NCBI RefSeq assembly: GCF_041346925.1
Contig: NZ_CP166840.1
Span: 1,302,001-1,366,000 of the forward strand
Reading direction: 5' to 3'
Length of the DNA: 64,000 nt
Origin: Agaribacterium sp. ZY112
GTDB taxonomy: Bacteria > Pseudomonadota > Gammaproteobacteria > Pseudomonadales > Cellvibrionaceae
A program made the translations under genes and the position numbers. The notes under the pieces were generated by a model. The model ran no database searches, was not told where the DNA came from, and saw only the letters and a list, made by a program, of their open reading frames with translations. Below, in pieces: positions 8,206 to 17,515 of this stretch (its first letter is position 1; the number at the start of each line of letters is the position of its first letter).

Positions 8206-8748
8206 ATGGAATCTATGAGCGCTTTTAATATTAGCTTGCAGCAAGGGGATATTTGCCTCTCTGAAACTGACGCCATAGTTAATGCGGCTAATTCGTCCTT
8301 ACTTGGGGGCGGTGGAGTTGATGGTGCTATTCATGCCGCAGCAGGGCCTGCGTTATTGGCTATGTGTGAGGGCATTCCCTTGCTCGATGGTATACGCTGC
8401 CCAGTCGGGCAAGCCCGCATCACAGGCTCTGGAAATTTAAAATGCCGCTATATTATTCATACCGTTGGCCCTATTTATAGTAGCGACAGTGAGAGTGCTG
8501 GTTTGTTACAAGCAGCCTATCAAAACAGTTTGTTATTAGCCTTGGCGAATAACTGCCGTAGCGTAGCGCTGCCGGCCGTTAGTTGTGGTGTTTATGCATA
8601 TCCTGCCGCTAAGGCTGCAGCTCTGACATTGGCAACATGCTCAAGGCCTGAGTTTCGTGATTTAAAGCTTGAGTTTTATCTTTTTGATGAGACGATGATG
8701 CTTATTTGGTCTCGGGCTCTGGCAGAGCTAAAGGCAGTGTTGGTTTAA
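8206..8748 (+). CDS. Macro-domain ADP-ribose hydrolase (YmdB-like)
   Basis: A 180-residue cytosolic macro domain. Motifs are DAIVNAANSSLLGGGGVDGA with the ADP-ribose-binding Asn and Gly-rich loop, CPVGQARITGSG, IIHTVGPIY, and ALPAVSCGVYAYP, which contacts the distal ribose and phosphates. These match the MacroD/YmdB class, which removes the acetyl group from O-acetyl-ADP-ribose or mono-ADP-ribose from proteins. An ATG three codons downstream is an alternative start. It follows the pilin genes by 16 bases on the same strand but has no evident functional link. Its 3' end overlaps the convergent phospholipase-like gene by 47 bases. Confidence 0.9.
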   Translation: MESMSAFNISLQQGDICLSETDAIVNAANSSLLGGGGVDGAIHAAAGPALLAMCEGIPLLDGIRCPVGQARITGSGNLKCRYIIHTVGPIYSSDSESAGLLQAAYQNSLLLALANNCRSVALPAVSCGVYAYPAAKAAALTLATCSRPEFRDLKLEFYLFDETMMLIWSRALAELKAVLV

Positions 8749-9172
8749 GCCTGTTTACTTGTTCTTTTTCTGCGTCTGTGAGCGCTTGATAAAAGCGACC
8801 GTAGGGCCAACCATAAGCCCAGCGGAACTGGGTTGGAAAATAAGGTGAGCCTCCTACTCTTACACCTGCGAGCATAAGCATCGCTATTTCAGGCTCCCCC
8901 ACCTCCGCTACACAGAGGCGTAATTCTGCATCAGCTTGCGCTCGTTGTGCATAACTGCCCCCTTGCCAGTAGGCTAAGTCATGTTCAGTGCAGCAGCGTA
9001 ACCAAAGTTGTTTTTGAGCAAAAGTACCATCGGGGAAAGCACTGCAGCCATCACTGCTAAAAGGCTGAAGTAGAGAGCTTGATGAGGGCTCCAGCCCATC
9101 TACTAGCTCTGAGCCATAACAAAATTTGTTAATAAATAGCAGTGTTAAAATAGCTAGGCTTAAGCGGGGCAT
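8702..9172 (-). CDS. Secreted phospholipase A2-like protein
   Basis: A 156-residue protein with a signal peptide (MPRLSLAILTLLFINKFCYG). The centre has DGCSAFPDGT, then LRCCTEHDLAYWQGG (His64-Asp65), then RAQADAELRLCV. The CC-x2-HD arrangement is the hallmark of the phospholipase A2 fold, in which the His-Asp pair activates water and the preceding Gly-rich loop binds calcium. Here the loop is a DGCS segment and not the classical one, so enzymatic activity is a prediction. It is expected in the periplasm or outside the cell. The conserved GGSPYFPTQFRWAYGW segment after the catalytic part is typical of this bacterial group. The 3' end overlaps the macro-domain gene in antisense orientation. Confidence 0.75.
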   Translation of the reverse strand: MPRLSLAILTLLFINKFCYGSELVDGLEPSSSSLLQPFSSDGCSAFPDGTFAQKQLWLRCCTEHDLAYWQGGSYAQRAQADAELRLCVAEVGEPEIAMLMLAGVRVGGSPYFPTQFRWAYGWPYGRFYQALTDAEKEQVNRLKPTLPLALPEPETK

Positions 9173-9409
9173 AACAGAACGGTATCGCTGAAAACCCTGA
9201 GCTTAAGTAGTTCGTATTTTAAAGGCAAGTTATTGATCGTAGGGCTTATGCTAAGTTAGGGTCAGCATAAGCTCTTTAAGCTATGGCAGTGACTTCTTTT
9301 AAGATCTATAAAGGCGGCGTAGGGCTGTAATAAAAACCGTTGTAGCTTAGTTTACAGGTCGTGAGATAAATTAAATGAGGTGAGAGCCTCTATAGGTAAG
9401 TTAAGGAAT

Positions 9410-10750
9410 ATGGGGTCTGACTCTAGTCTCACTTATGGGGCTTTGCTAAACAAAGCGTGGCCAATTATTTTGGCTAATGCGGCTATCCCCTTATTGGGTT
9501 TAGTGGACACGGCCGTGATTGGCCATTACGGATCGACAGCTGAGTTAGCTGGTTTGGCTGTGGCCAGTGTTGTCTTTAATTTGATTTTTTGGTTGCTTGG
9601 TTTTTTACGCATGGGTACAACAGGCTTTATTGCTCAGGCCGATGGCGCTCAAAACCAAAATCGAATGATGCAAATTTTATTACAGAGTTTGCTATTTGCT
9701 TTGTTGTTGTCGGTATTGTTACTGTGTTTTCAGTCCCCTCTATTGGCTTTAAGTCATTGGCTTTTACAGCCTCCTAGCTCGGTTGCACCTCACCTAGATG
9801 CTTATTTTTATATTAGAATCTGGGGGGCTCCCGTGGCTTTAATTAACTTTGTTGCTTTGGGCTATTTTATTGGTCGAGCTCAAAGTAAAACTATTCTTGT
9901 CTTGCAGCTATTTTTGAATATAAGCAATGCATTGTTTGATTATATTTTTGCAGGGATTTTAGATTGGGGGCTAGAGGGTATCGCCTTTGGTACACTATTA
10001 GCTCAGCTTCTTTGTGCTTTAATATCCCTTGTTCTGATTAGCAAGCAACTGCCTTTGTTGAGCTATTTAATTCAAAATCCACTCGCTAAGATTATGCATG
10101 GTTGCATGGCCTTGTTGGTTCAAAATAGAGAGTTATTTATCAGGACCTTGTTTTTATTGATGGGCTTTACATTTTTTACTCGTATTGCTGGCAGCTTTGG
10201 TGAGCTTAACTTAGCCGCTAACCATATTCTTTTGCAGTTTATCGCTTTTAGTGCGTTTTTTCTGGACGGTTTTGCCCATGTACTTGAAGCTCAGGTTGGT
10301 CGATTCTTGGGCGCTAAAGATCAACACCGTTTAAGATTGGTAAGTTTGAGAAGCTCGGTTTTAGCGGGGGGCTGTGCTTTACTCTTGGCCCTAAGTTTTT
10401 ATTATCTTGGGGCTTATGTTGCACAGCTTCTTACCAATAAGCAGGATGTCGTTGATCTGGTCGTTTACTTTTTGCCTTATTGTGCCCTATATACCTTTTT
10501 AGCTGTGGCGGCTTTTCAACTCGATGGCTTGTATATTGGTGTCTCCTATGGTGCAGCTATGCGTAATTGCTCTATGGTTTCGACGCTTATCTTTCTTTTC
10601 AGTTGGTATTTCTTTTTTATAGAGTGGGGTAATACAGGCTTGTGGTTAGCTTTTATCGTATTTGTTGTTATAAGAGGGGCTAGCTTGGCCTTCTATTTAC
10701 CCGCATTAAAACGCTATGTGCAATTGCAGGAGAAACCTCGGCATGTTTGA
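9410..10750 (+). CDS. dinF: MATE family efflux transporter (DinF-like)
   Basis: A multidrug and toxin extrusion family membrane protein of about 446 residues with twelve predicted helices. The opening AWPIILANAAIPLLGLVDTAVIGHYG and the FLRMGTTGFIAQADGA segment are typical of the DinF branch. It should export cationic compounds in exchange for H+ or Na+. The start is uncertain: ATG at 9410 has AAGGA only two bases away, while an in-frame GTG at 9380 would add ten residues but has no ribosome binding site. The last eight bases overlap the next gene. The symbol is given by branch resemblance; SOS regulation is not visible. Confidence 0.88.
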   Translation: MGSDSSLTYGALLNKAWPIILANAAIPLLGLVDTAVIGHYGSTAELAGLAVASVVFNLIFWLLGFLRMGTTGFIAQADGAQNQNRMMQILLQSLLFALLLSVLLLCFQSPLLALSHWLLQPPSSVAPHLDAYFYIRIWGAPVALINFVALGYFIGRAQSKTILVLQLFLNISNALFDYIFAGILDWGLEGIAFGTLLAQLLCALISLVLISKQLPLLSYLIQNPLAKIMHGCMALLVQNRELFIRTLFLLMGFTFFTRIAGSFGELNLAANHILLQFIAFSAFFLDGFAHVLEAQVGRFLGAKDQHRLRLVSLRSSVLAGGCALLLALSFYYLGAYVAQLLTNKQDVVDLVVYFLPYCALYTFLAVAAFQLDGLYIGVSYGAAMRNCSMVSTLIFLFSWYFFFIEWGNTGLWLAFIVFVVIRGASLAFYLPALKRYVQLQEKPRHV

Positions 10751-10973
10751 ATCCTCTGAGCTTGAACCAGAGTTATTAATTAAACTTGCTAACTTTACTA
10801 TGCCTTTTGGTAAGTATGCGGGTACACGTTTGATTTACCTGCCTGAAGAATATTTACTTTGGTTTCGTGATAAAGGATGGCCTGCAGGTGAGTTAGGTCG
10901 GCTCTTGGCGGTTTGCCTAGAGTTGAAGATCGAAGGTTTGGAAGGCGTCATTGAGCCTCTTATAAAAAAATGA
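10743..10973 (+). CDS. DUF3820 family protein
   Basis: A small cytosolic protein of 76 residues with the DUF3820 core: TMPFGKYAGTRLIYLPEEYL, then LWFRDKGWPAGELGRLLA and a short acidic-hydrophobic tail. The ATG overlaps the end of the MATE gene (ATGTTTGA), with GGAG about ten bases upstream, so the two genes are likely coupled. The family is widespread in gammaproteobacteria and its molecular role is not established. A shared resemblance to a nucleic-acid-binding or exonuclease-associated mini-domain has been suggested for such sequences, but nothing here tests it. Confidence 0.85.
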   Translation: MFESSELEPELLIKLANFTMPFGKYAGTRLIYLPEEYLLWFRDKGWPAGELGRLLAVCLELKIEGLEGVIEPLIKK

Positions 10974-11014
10974 ATATGATGCTTGTTTTTTAAGCTATTT
11001 CTATAGGATTAGAT

Positions 11015-11752
11015 ATGTTAACGCAATCACATAGCGAGACAATTAAAACTGAAACCGGTGATATGCAGGTACAAGTGTGGCGGCCTCAATCGGGTGAGGC
11101 TTTCCCTACTATTATTTTTTATTCGGAAATTTTCCAGATCACAGAGCCTATTAGCCGCAGTGCAAGAATCCTAGCCGGTTTGGGTTTTGTGGTTGTGGTG
11201 CCCGAAGTTTTTCACGAATTGAACCCAGTGGGAGCGATCTTAGCCTATGATGATGCAGGCAAGGATAAAGGTAATAGTGATAAAGCGACAAAAAATTTAG
11301 AAGCGCATGATTCGGATACACAGGCTTTAGTGCGGTGGAATAAACAGCAGGCATTTAGCCGTGGGCCTATAGGGGCTATGGGGGTGTGTATAGGAGGGCA
11401 TTTAGCATTTCGTGCAGCACTTAACCCAGAAGTTAAATCGGCCTTTTGTTTGTATGCAACCGACATTCATAGTAATAGCCTGCCCTGTGAGCCAGCTAAC
11501 GATAGTTTGAGTCGGGCAAAGGACATTAAGGGGGAATTATTTATGGTTTTTGGTAAGCAAGACCCCCATGTTCCGGAGGAAGGTCGCTTGTCGATTTATA
11601 AATATTTACAAAAAGAAGCAGTTAATTATAACTGGCTAGAGGTCAATGCTGTGCACGCTTTTATGCGTGATGAAGGTGATCGTTATGACTCTGCCTTGGC
11701 TTTAGAGATGTATATAAAGGCGCAAGCTTTTTTTCAGAGAACCTTGGTTTGA
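11015..11752 (+). CDS. Dienelactone hydrolase family protein
   Basis: A 245-residue alpha/beta hydrolase of the dienelactone hydrolase group, without signal peptide. The nucleophile elbow is GVCIGG, so the nucleophile is cysteine as in true dienelactone hydrolases. The acid is probably the Asp in FGKQDPHVP and the base the His in VNAVHAFMRDEGDRYD. Early residues FYSEIFQITEPISRSARILA correspond to the family's oxyanion and substrate region. It cleaves ester or lactone bonds in small molecules; the substrate is unknown. It is followed after 37 bases by the YciI-like gene, possibly one transcript. Confidence 0.88.
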   Translation: MLTQSHSETIKTETGDMQVQVWRPQSGEAFPTIIFYSEIFQITEPISRSARILAGLGFVVVVPEVFHELNPVGAILAYDDAGKDKGNSDKATKNLEAHDSDTQALVRWNKQQAFSRGPIGAMGVCIGGHLAFRAALNPEVKSAFCLYATDIHSNSLPCEPANDSLSRAKDIKGELFMVFGKQDPHVPEEGRLSIYKYLQKEAVNYNWLEVNAVHAFMRDEGDRYDSALALEMYIKAQAFFQRTLV

Positions 11753-11789
11753 TTGGTTTGAAGTATTTATTGTATAGAGTAAGTTTAAA

Positions 11790-12083
11790 ATGTTTATTAT
11801 TGATATCACTTATAAAGTCAGTTTGGACTTGGTTGAACCTCATTTACAGGCGCATATAAGTTGGTTGGAAAGGCACTATGCTAGCGGTTTATTTGTGGCT
11901 TCGGGGCGAAAAGAACCGAGAACAGGCGGTATTATATTAGCGCTTAGTGATAGCCTTGAAAGCTTGCAAGATATTGCTAAACAAGATCCCTTTTTTGAGC
12001 AAGGTTTAAGCGATATACGTATTACCGAATTTATTCCTAGCAAAGCTGGTGATGCTTTTAACTCTTTACTTGATGCCCCTTGA
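11790..12083 (+). CDS. YciI-like protein
   Basis: A 97-residue protein of the YCII/ferredoxin-like dimeric alpha/beta barrel family. It shows the paired features HISWLERHYASGLFVASGRK and GGIILALSDSLESLQ, then DPFFEQGLSDIRITEFIP. In this family a His-Asp pair near the N-terminal helix lines a small active-site pocket; here the His is in HISWLE. The biochemical role is generally unknown, with some relatives acting as dehydrochlorinases or muconolactone isomerase-like enzymes. The gene converges on the membrane protein at 12092 with an eight-base gap. Confidence 0.85.
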   Translation: MFIIDITYKVSLDLVEPHLQAHISWLERHYASGLFVASGRKEPRTGGIILALSDSLESLQDIAKQDPFFEQGLSDIRITEFIPSKAGDAFNSLLDAP

Positions 12084-12091
12084 ATCTGATC

Positions 12092-12538
12092 TTATCGGTT
12101 TTTTATAAAGCGCAAACGTAATACTACTAATATGGGCAGGCAAGCAGCGCTTGTGCTAATGACATCGGCTAGACTATGGTAGCCTAGATGCTTCATAAGT
12201 AGAGCGTAAATTACAAGCGATAAAGCATATATGCCATTTATAAGTACTGTCTTTGGCTTTTCAACTTGGCAGTAAAGCGCTACGAGTAACAATAAGGCCA
12301 TGGCGCTGTGACGACTGTAATCCATTCCCCAGTGGTGCCAGTATGAAAAATAGGCATCAACCTGACCAAGGCCATAAATCCAGATAAGCCCAAAGAAAAA
12401 ATACAGGCTAAGTTTTTTATAATTTACTCGGCTTGGCTGATTGGTTCTCTCGGCGCGCTCTATTCTAACTTTTGCAAGGTAGAGCAGGGCAAGAGTTGGA
12501 ATATATAAATCAGCCAAGAAACTTAATAAGATGCTCAT
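12092..12538 (-). CDS. Small membrane protein, possibly PAP2-related
   Basis: A 148-residue integral membrane protein with four to five hydrophobic segments. The arrangement DYSRHSAMALLLL followed by a helix and KHLGYHSLADVIST resembles the second and third motifs of the PAP2 lipid phosphatase superfamily (a Ser/His-rich segment, then H-x3-D). The arginines normally found in the first and third motifs are not evident, so this may be a degenerate or membrane-only relative with no phosphatase activity. I cannot assign a substrate. It stands alone, divergent from recQ. Confidence 0.55.
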   Translation of the reverse strand: MSILLSFLADLYIPTLALLYLAKVRIERAERTNQPSRVNYKKLSLYFFFGLIWIYGLGQVDAYFSYWHHWGMDYSRHSAMALLLLVALYCQVEKPKTVLINGIYALSLVIYALLMKHLGYHSLADVISTSAACLPILVVLRLRFIKNR

Positions 12539-12672
12539 CTGAAGCTCTGTGGTATAACTTTCACACTAATGTAGCTAAGTATAAGTTCTCTACCTTAGTT
12601 AAGCATATACTATATACTTAGCTTCTCTTAACACTCTAAGTGTTTTAACAACTTGGGGCCTTTCTTTTATAT

Positions 12673-14484
12673 ATGCCTTCCGCTTTAGATATTCTTCAAC
12701 ACACTTTTGGTTATAGCGAGTTTCGCGGCGAGCAAGAAGCCATTGTTACTAGCTTATTGGAAGGTCATGATGCATTGGTATTGATGCCAACAGGCGGTGG
12801 TAAAAGCCTGTGCTATCAAGTACCAGCTATTTTACGCCCAGGTGTCGCTATTGTTGTTTCGCCGCTGATTGCTTTGATGCAAGACCAAGTTGATGCGCTC
12901 GATGAGCTGGGTGTTAGCGCCAGTTTTGTAAATAGCAGTTTAAGTTATGATGAGATTCGAACGGTTGAGCGTCGTTTACTCTCAAATGACTTGGATTTAC
13001 TTTATATTGCGCCTGAGAGATTGCTGCAAGAGCGTACTTTAGAACTCTTAGAGCGTTGCCAGTTATCCATGTTTGCAATTGATGAGGCTCATTGTGTGAG
13101 CCAGTGGGGGCATGATTTTCGTCGAGATTATTTGGCCCTTAGCGGTTTACGTCAACGCTTTCCTCAGCAGCCTTTTATTGCCTTAACCGCAACAGCTGAT
13201 GAGCGTACACGACAAGAAATTATAGATCGTTTGCAGTTACACAATGGCAAACATTTTATCTGCGGTTTTGATCGACCTAATATTCAATATCGTATTCGTC
13301 AAAAAGCACAAGCTCGTAAGCAGCTATTAAATTTTTTGCAAACCGAGCAGCAGGGTAATAGCGGTGTTGTCTATTGCCTTTCTCGTAAAAAAGTTGAAGA
13401 AACAGCGAAGTGGTTAAGTGAGCAGGGTTTCCATGCTTTGCCTTTTCATGCTGGCCTTTCTAGTGACATAAAGCGTGAAAATCAAAATACATTTTTACGA
13501 GAGGATCAGGTCATTATTGTGGCGACGGTGGCTTTTGGTATGGGCATAGATAAACCCGATGTGCGTTTTGTGGTGCATATGGATATGCCCAAAAGCATTG
13601 AGGCTTATTACCAAGAGACAGGCCGCGCTGGCCGAGATGGTGATGAGGCTGTTGCACTTATGTTTTACGGTATTGAAGATGTCGTAAAGCTTAAGCAAAT
13701 GGCATCGACATCAGAGGCCGATGAGGCCTTTAAGCGGCTTGAGCAGCAGCGTTTAAACGCCCTACTTGCTTTGTGTGAGTTGCACACCTGCCGCAGGCAG
13801 CTTTTATTACGTTATTTCTCTGATGAGCTAGAAAACCCCTGTGGTAATTGTGACAACTGCATAGAGCCCCCTCGAAGTTGGGATGCAACTGAAGCCGCGC
13901 AAAAAGCTTTAAGTTGTGTTTATAGAACAGGGCAGCGTTTTGGTGTTAATCATATTATTGATGTGCTGCGCGGAGCGAATAATGAGCGTGTTTTTAAATT
14001 CTCTCACCAAAACTTAAGCACTTGGGGCATAGGTAAGGAATACAGTGCCGATGAGTGGCGGCTCATTTTTCGCCAGCTTATTGCGCGAGAGTTATTGGCT
14101 ATCGACGGTGAGGGTTGGGGTGTTTTACATTTGACTGAGCTGGCAAGGCCAGTGCTACGCGGTGACGAGGTCTTGGAATTACGCGCTGACGTACAAGCTA
14201 AGGCTGAGTCTAGGCGCAAAGTGCATAAGCGTATTGTCGACGATATTGAAGAAGCGGATATGCCTTTGTGGCAGGCTCTTCGAGCTTGCCGCAAGCGTTT
14301 GGCTCAAGAGCACGGCGTGCCGCCCTACATTATCTTTAATGACGCCACTTTAAGAGACATGTTGGTGCACAGGCCTGAAGACGAGCATGCTTTAAGGCAG
14401 GTCAATGGTGTGGGTGATAAAAAGCTGCAGAGCTTTGGGCAGGCGTTTTTGGACGTGATTATTGAAGATAACTTTAATATGTAG
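12673..14484 (+). CDS. recQ: ATP-dependent DNA helicase RecQ
   Basis: A 603-residue 3'-5' superfamily 2 helicase. Visible motifs are FRGEQEAIV (motif 0), MPTGGGKSLCYQ (Walker A), FAIDEAHCVSQWGHDFRRDY (DEAH box and aromatic loop), ALTATAD (III), VATVAFGMGIDKPDVRFVVH (V) and YYQETGRAGRDG (VI). Next comes the RQC zinc site with CRRQLLLRYF, NPCGNCDNC, the winged helix, and a C-terminal HRDC domain around LWQALRACRKRLA and VNGVGDKKLQSFG. It unwinds recombination intermediates and stalled forks. Length and domain order match E. coli RecQ. Confidence 0.97.
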   Translation: MPSALDILQHTFGYSEFRGEQEAIVTSLLEGHDALVLMPTGGGKSLCYQVPAILRPGVAIVVSPLIALMQDQVDALDELGVSASFVNSSLSYDEIRTVERRLLSNDLDLLYIAPERLLQERTLELLERCQLSMFAIDEAHCVSQWGHDFRRDYLALSGLRQRFPQQPFIALTATADERTRQEIIDRLQLHNGKHFICGFDRPNIQYRIRQKAQARKQLLNFLQTEQQGNSGVVYCLSRKKVEETAKWLSEQGFHALPFHAGLSSDIKRENQNTFLREDQVIIVATVAFGMGIDKPDVRFVVHMDMPKSIEAYYQETGRAGRDGDEAVALMFYGIEDVVKLKQMASTSEADEAFKRLEQQRLNALLALCELHTCRRQLLLRYFSDELENPCGNCDNCIEPPRSWDATEAAQKALSCVYRTGQRFGVNHIIDVLRGANNERVFKFSHQNLSTWGIGKEYSADEWRLIFRQLIARELLAIDGEGWGVLHLTELARPVLRGDEVLELRADVQAKAESRRKVHKRIVDDIEEADMPLWQALRACRKRLAQEHGVPPYIIFNDATLRDMLVHRPEDEHALRQVNGVGDKKLQSFGQAFLDVIIEDNFNM

Positions 14485-14788
14485 CTGTTTGTCTTATTGG
14501 TTTTTAGTGTTAGTTTGATGACTCTTTTGAATCGTATTGTTCCTTTTTGTCTTTGTAAATGTTAGATATTTGCTCTTTCTTGTTTGTTTTTACTCCTGTT
14601 GTTGTTAGCCTTTTTAGGGTTTGATTTAGGTCAAATCCGTATTTTTTTTCGCTTTTATGTTTGCTCAATATGAGGGCATTAGGCTGCTCTCTTGTGGTCG
14701 GTTGACTCAACATGGAACGTAATATGCAGCTAAGCCTGAGCACCCAGTTGTATCGAGGCTGCTTTAGGCTATTTACTTTAATAGAGAG
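14485..14788 (+). other. Intergenic region recQ-fbp, no gene supported
   Basis: About 300 bases between two plus-strand genes. It is T-rich just after recQ, so it could contain the recQ terminator, but I see no clean hairpin. A minus-strand open frame crosses it and runs into the fbp coding start; its composition does not look coding. The fbp promoter is expected in the right half. Confidence 0.5.
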
Positions 14789-15835
14789 ATGGGCATGAAA
14801 GAACTTATTACACTTGGCGAGTTTGTTATCCAGCAACAGCACAAGCACGCGGCGGCGACGGGCGATTTAAGTCAGATTTTTGGGGCTATTCGCTTGGCAT
14901 CGAAACTGGTACATCGTGAGATTAATAAAGCGGGTATTGCGGATATAACTGGGGCTGCGGGTCTTGAAAATATTCAGGGTGAACAGCAGCAAAAACTCGA
15001 TGTGTACGCCAACGAGAAATTTAAAGCCGCTTTGGCTGCACGAGGCTTGGTTTGTGGTATTGCCTCAGAAGAGGAAGAGCACTTTGTTGAGTTCGATCAT
15101 GAGCTCAATAAGGGCAGTAAGTATGTTGTGTTAATTGATCCTGTTGATGGTTCTTCTAATATTGATGTTAATGTTGCAGTAGGAACCATTTTTTCTATTT
15201 ATAAGCGTAAGTCTGCTGCAGATGGCCCAGTTGAATTGGATGACTTTTTACAGCCAGGCACTGAGCAGGTCGCTGCGGGATATGTGATTTTTGGCACCAG
15301 TACCATGCTGGTTTATACCACCGGTGATGGTGTGAATGGATTTACCTTTGACCCAAGCATCGGTGTCTTTTATTTAAGCCACCCCGATATGCAGGCGCCT
15401 GAAAGCGGCAATATATATTCTGTTAATGAAGGTAATTATATTCACTTTCACGATGGGGTTAAGCGCTATATTAAGTACTGCCAAGAATATGATCCTGCAA
15501 CTAATAGGCCTTATACATCCCGTTATATTGGCTCCTTAGTGGCTGATTTTCATCGTAATCTCTTAAAAGGCGGCATCTATTTTTATCCGAGTTATGCAAA
15601 TAATCCGAATGGGAAATTGCGCCTTTTATATGAATGCAATCCGATAGCTTGGTTGGCAGAGCAAGCAGGTGGGCGAGCTACTGATGGCAATGGCACTCGT
15701 ATATTAGATATTAAACCAACAGAACTGCATCAGCGCACGCCATTTTTTGTTGGCTCTGTGTCGATGATGGATGATGTTGAACGCTTTATGGTTCAAGAGC
15801 GGGCGCGCTTGGAACGAATGGCTGAGCTTGCTTAA
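14789..15835 (+). CDS. fbp: Fructose-1,6-bisphosphatase class I
   Basis: A 348-residue cytosolic enzyme that hydrolyses fructose 1,6-bisphosphate to fructose 6-phosphate in gluconeogenesis. Family markers are LGEFVIQQQ, the metal ligands in [10 protein letters not shown] and [16 protein letters not shown], and the substrate-binding segments [20 protein letters not shown] and [21 protein letters not shown]. Length matches the bacterial class I enzyme. Two closely spaced ATGs (14789 and 14795) are possible starts; the second gives [10 protein letters not shown]. An inverted repeat of AAGCTC just after the stop may help termination. Confidence 0.96.
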   Translation: MGMKELITLGEFVIQQQHKHAAATGDLSQIFGAIRLASKLVHREINKAGIADITGAAGLENIQGEQQQKLDVYANEKFKAALAARGLVCGIASEEEEHFVEFDHELNKGSKYVVLIDPVDGSSNIDVNVAVGTIFSIYKRKSAADGPVELDDFLQPGTEQVAAGYVIFGTSTMLVYTTGDGVNGFTFDPSIGVFYLSHPDMQAPESGNIYSVNEGNYIHFHDGVKRYIKYCQEYDPATNRPYTSRYIGSLVADFHRNLLKGGIYFYPSYANNPNGKLRLLYECNPIAWLAEQAGGRATDGNGTRILDIKPTELHQRTPFFVGSVSMMDDVERFMVQERARLERMAELA

Positions 15836-15895
15836 GCTCAAAGTAATGAGCTTTCCTTAGTGGCTGTTGACAATAAGCGTGTGCATCAATAAGGT

Positions 15896-17515
15896 TTAGT
15901 GGCTAAGTTCAAATAAAGCTTGGCCGCTGGCTTTGTTTAATTTTGGCAGTTTTAAAAGTTTTGCAAGAGTCGGTGCGACATCAATACTTTCCACCCGCGT
16001 TGTGTTTGTCTTGGGTTTTAAGAGCGGCGATACAAAGATGAGTGGTATGTGTGTATCGTAATCCCAAACAGAGCCATGGTTAGCTGAAACGACATACCCT
16101 GGGCTTTGATTGAAAGCGTGTTTTTCAAATACAAGGTGAATGTCACCTGATCTTCCGCTTGCGTCGTTAAGGCCAATGGCTCTTTCAATACCTGTCGCTT
16201 GTTTCATATTAATAGCTTTATAGCTGTAGGCGCTGTCAATGCCGTCTATTTCTGCAAGAGATAGAGCCAGCTCTTTTTCAAAGGCTAAGCGCTTATAAAT
16301 ATTACTCTGATATATATCAGGTCTTAAATAAACTTGGGATGAGTTGAATATCTTAATTAGTGGGCCTGATATCTTGTGCTGTTGTTTAATTGGGTTTAGG
16401 TGCGCCTCTAATGTTTTTTGGTCAATATTTAAAAAACGAGCTTGTTTTTTCTTGGCTTCAGGGTCATTAGGGTTGTCAGCAACACCATGGTCGGAGCTAA
16501 GTACAATAAGGGTGTTTTCTAAGCCAATGCTTTTGTCTATATGATTTAAGAGTTCTGCAAGTACGCGGTCTAGTCTTAATATGTTGTCTTCTGCTTCGAG
16601 GCTGTTTGGGCCAAATTGGTGGCCTATATAATCAGCTGATGAAAAGCTAATGGCTAAATAATCGGTTTGTTTTTGTTGGCCAAGTTGTTCATTGTCAATA
16701 AGGGCTTGGCTGAATTTGCTTGTGAGCTCGTCGCCTGCGGGGCTATAACTTAAGCGTGGATAAAAACCTAGGGCCGACTGTTTACCATAATAGTGCGGGA
16801 AGGTTCGCCCTAAAGCATAAGGGTTGTTTTCCCAGTGGCGGTCGTCATGCTTAGCATTTACATAACTTTTTTTATCGTTTAATAACTTCCAGTAGCGTTG
16901 ATCATAAGCTTTAGTGGGGTTTGATTTATTCCAAGCCTTGACCCACTTTGGCGTATTTTGATAATAATAACTGCTGCTGATAAAGCGACCATTGCTTTTG
17001 GAGTACCACCAAGCTTTGCCTTTTTTTCCTGCCAAAGGAATAGCGCCTCTGTCTTTAACGGACACGGCAAAAGCGCGCGCCCCAGGAAGGGATTGAATTA
17101 GATGGTCGGAAAAGCTATCCACCCGGATATTGGCTGGGCTTTGTCCCTCTCCTGTAGCGCCGATAAGTTTTACTGTTGGATCTGAGCATGAGTAGACCAT
17201 TTGCTCATTTTCTTGATCGTACCAGCGATTACTTATCATGCCGTGAATGCTAGGCGTGGCACCTGTTGCTAGGCTGGTATGGCCGACAATGGTTTCTGTT
17301 ACGGCATGAGGGTGCTGGGCATTGCTAAACGATACACCGTTATTTAGTAAATAATTAAAACCATTGTCCACAAAGCGATCTTTATAGCGCTCAATTAAAT
17401 CGGGCCTAAGCTGGTCGACCGTTAACTGTAGTACTAGCTTTGGCCTATCTATATCAGATGCAAAAATAGATAGGCTTAAAGGTAGACATATGAGCGCTAT
17501 AAAGACAGTCTTCAT
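15896..17515 (-). CDS. PafA-type alkaline phosphatase (secreted)
   Basis: A 539-residue alkaline-phosphatase-superfamily enzyme with a signal peptide ending near residue 20. The catalytic set matches the phosphate-irrepressible phosphatase PafA: nucleophile Thr75 in TETIVGHTSLATGA, Asn96 in HGMISNRWYD, and Lys154 and Arg156 in SVKDRGAI. The spacing Thr-Asn (21 residues) equals that of PafA. Zinc ligands are visible in VDQLRPD, SADYIGHQFG, SSDHGV and SANHGSVWDYD. The K/R/N set is associated with phosphate monoesterase activity, as opposed to diesterase. It should release phosphate from organic esters in the periplasm. The ATG overlaps the end of the upstream channel gene by four bases (ATGA). 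Confidence 0.88.
   Translation of the reverse strand: MKTVFIALICLPLSLSIFASDIDRPKLVLQLTVDQLRPDLIERYKDRFVDNGFNYLLNNGVSFSNAQHPHAVTETIVGHTSLATGATPSIHGMISNRWYDQENEQMVYSCSDPTVKLIGATGEGQSPANIRVDSFSDHLIQSLPGARAFAVSVKDRGAIPLAGKKGKAWWYSKSNGRFISSSYYYQNTPKWVKAWNKSNPTKAYDQRYWKLLNDKKSYVNAKHDDRHWENNPYALGRTFPHYYGKQSALGFYPRLSYSPAGDELTSKFSQALIDNEQLGQQKQTDYLAISFSSADYIGHQFGPNSLEAEDNILRLDRVLAELLNHIDKSIGLENTLIVLSSDHGVADNPNDPEAKKKQARFLNIDQKTLEAHLNPIKQQHKISGPLIKIFNSSQVYLRPDIYQSNIYKRLAFEKELALSLAEIDGIDSAYSYKAINMKQATGIERAIGLNDASGRSGDIHLVFEKHAFNQSPGYVVSANHGSVWDYDTHIPLIFVSPLLKPKTNTTRVESIDVAPTLAKLLKLPKLNKASGQALFELSH

Noticed and set aside
14510..14848. 112-codon minus-strand frame in the recQ-fbp gap
   Set aside because: It begins inside the fbp coding sequence on the opposite strand, is very Lys/Asn/Ser-rich at the end because of AT-rich DNA, and has no recognisable motif.
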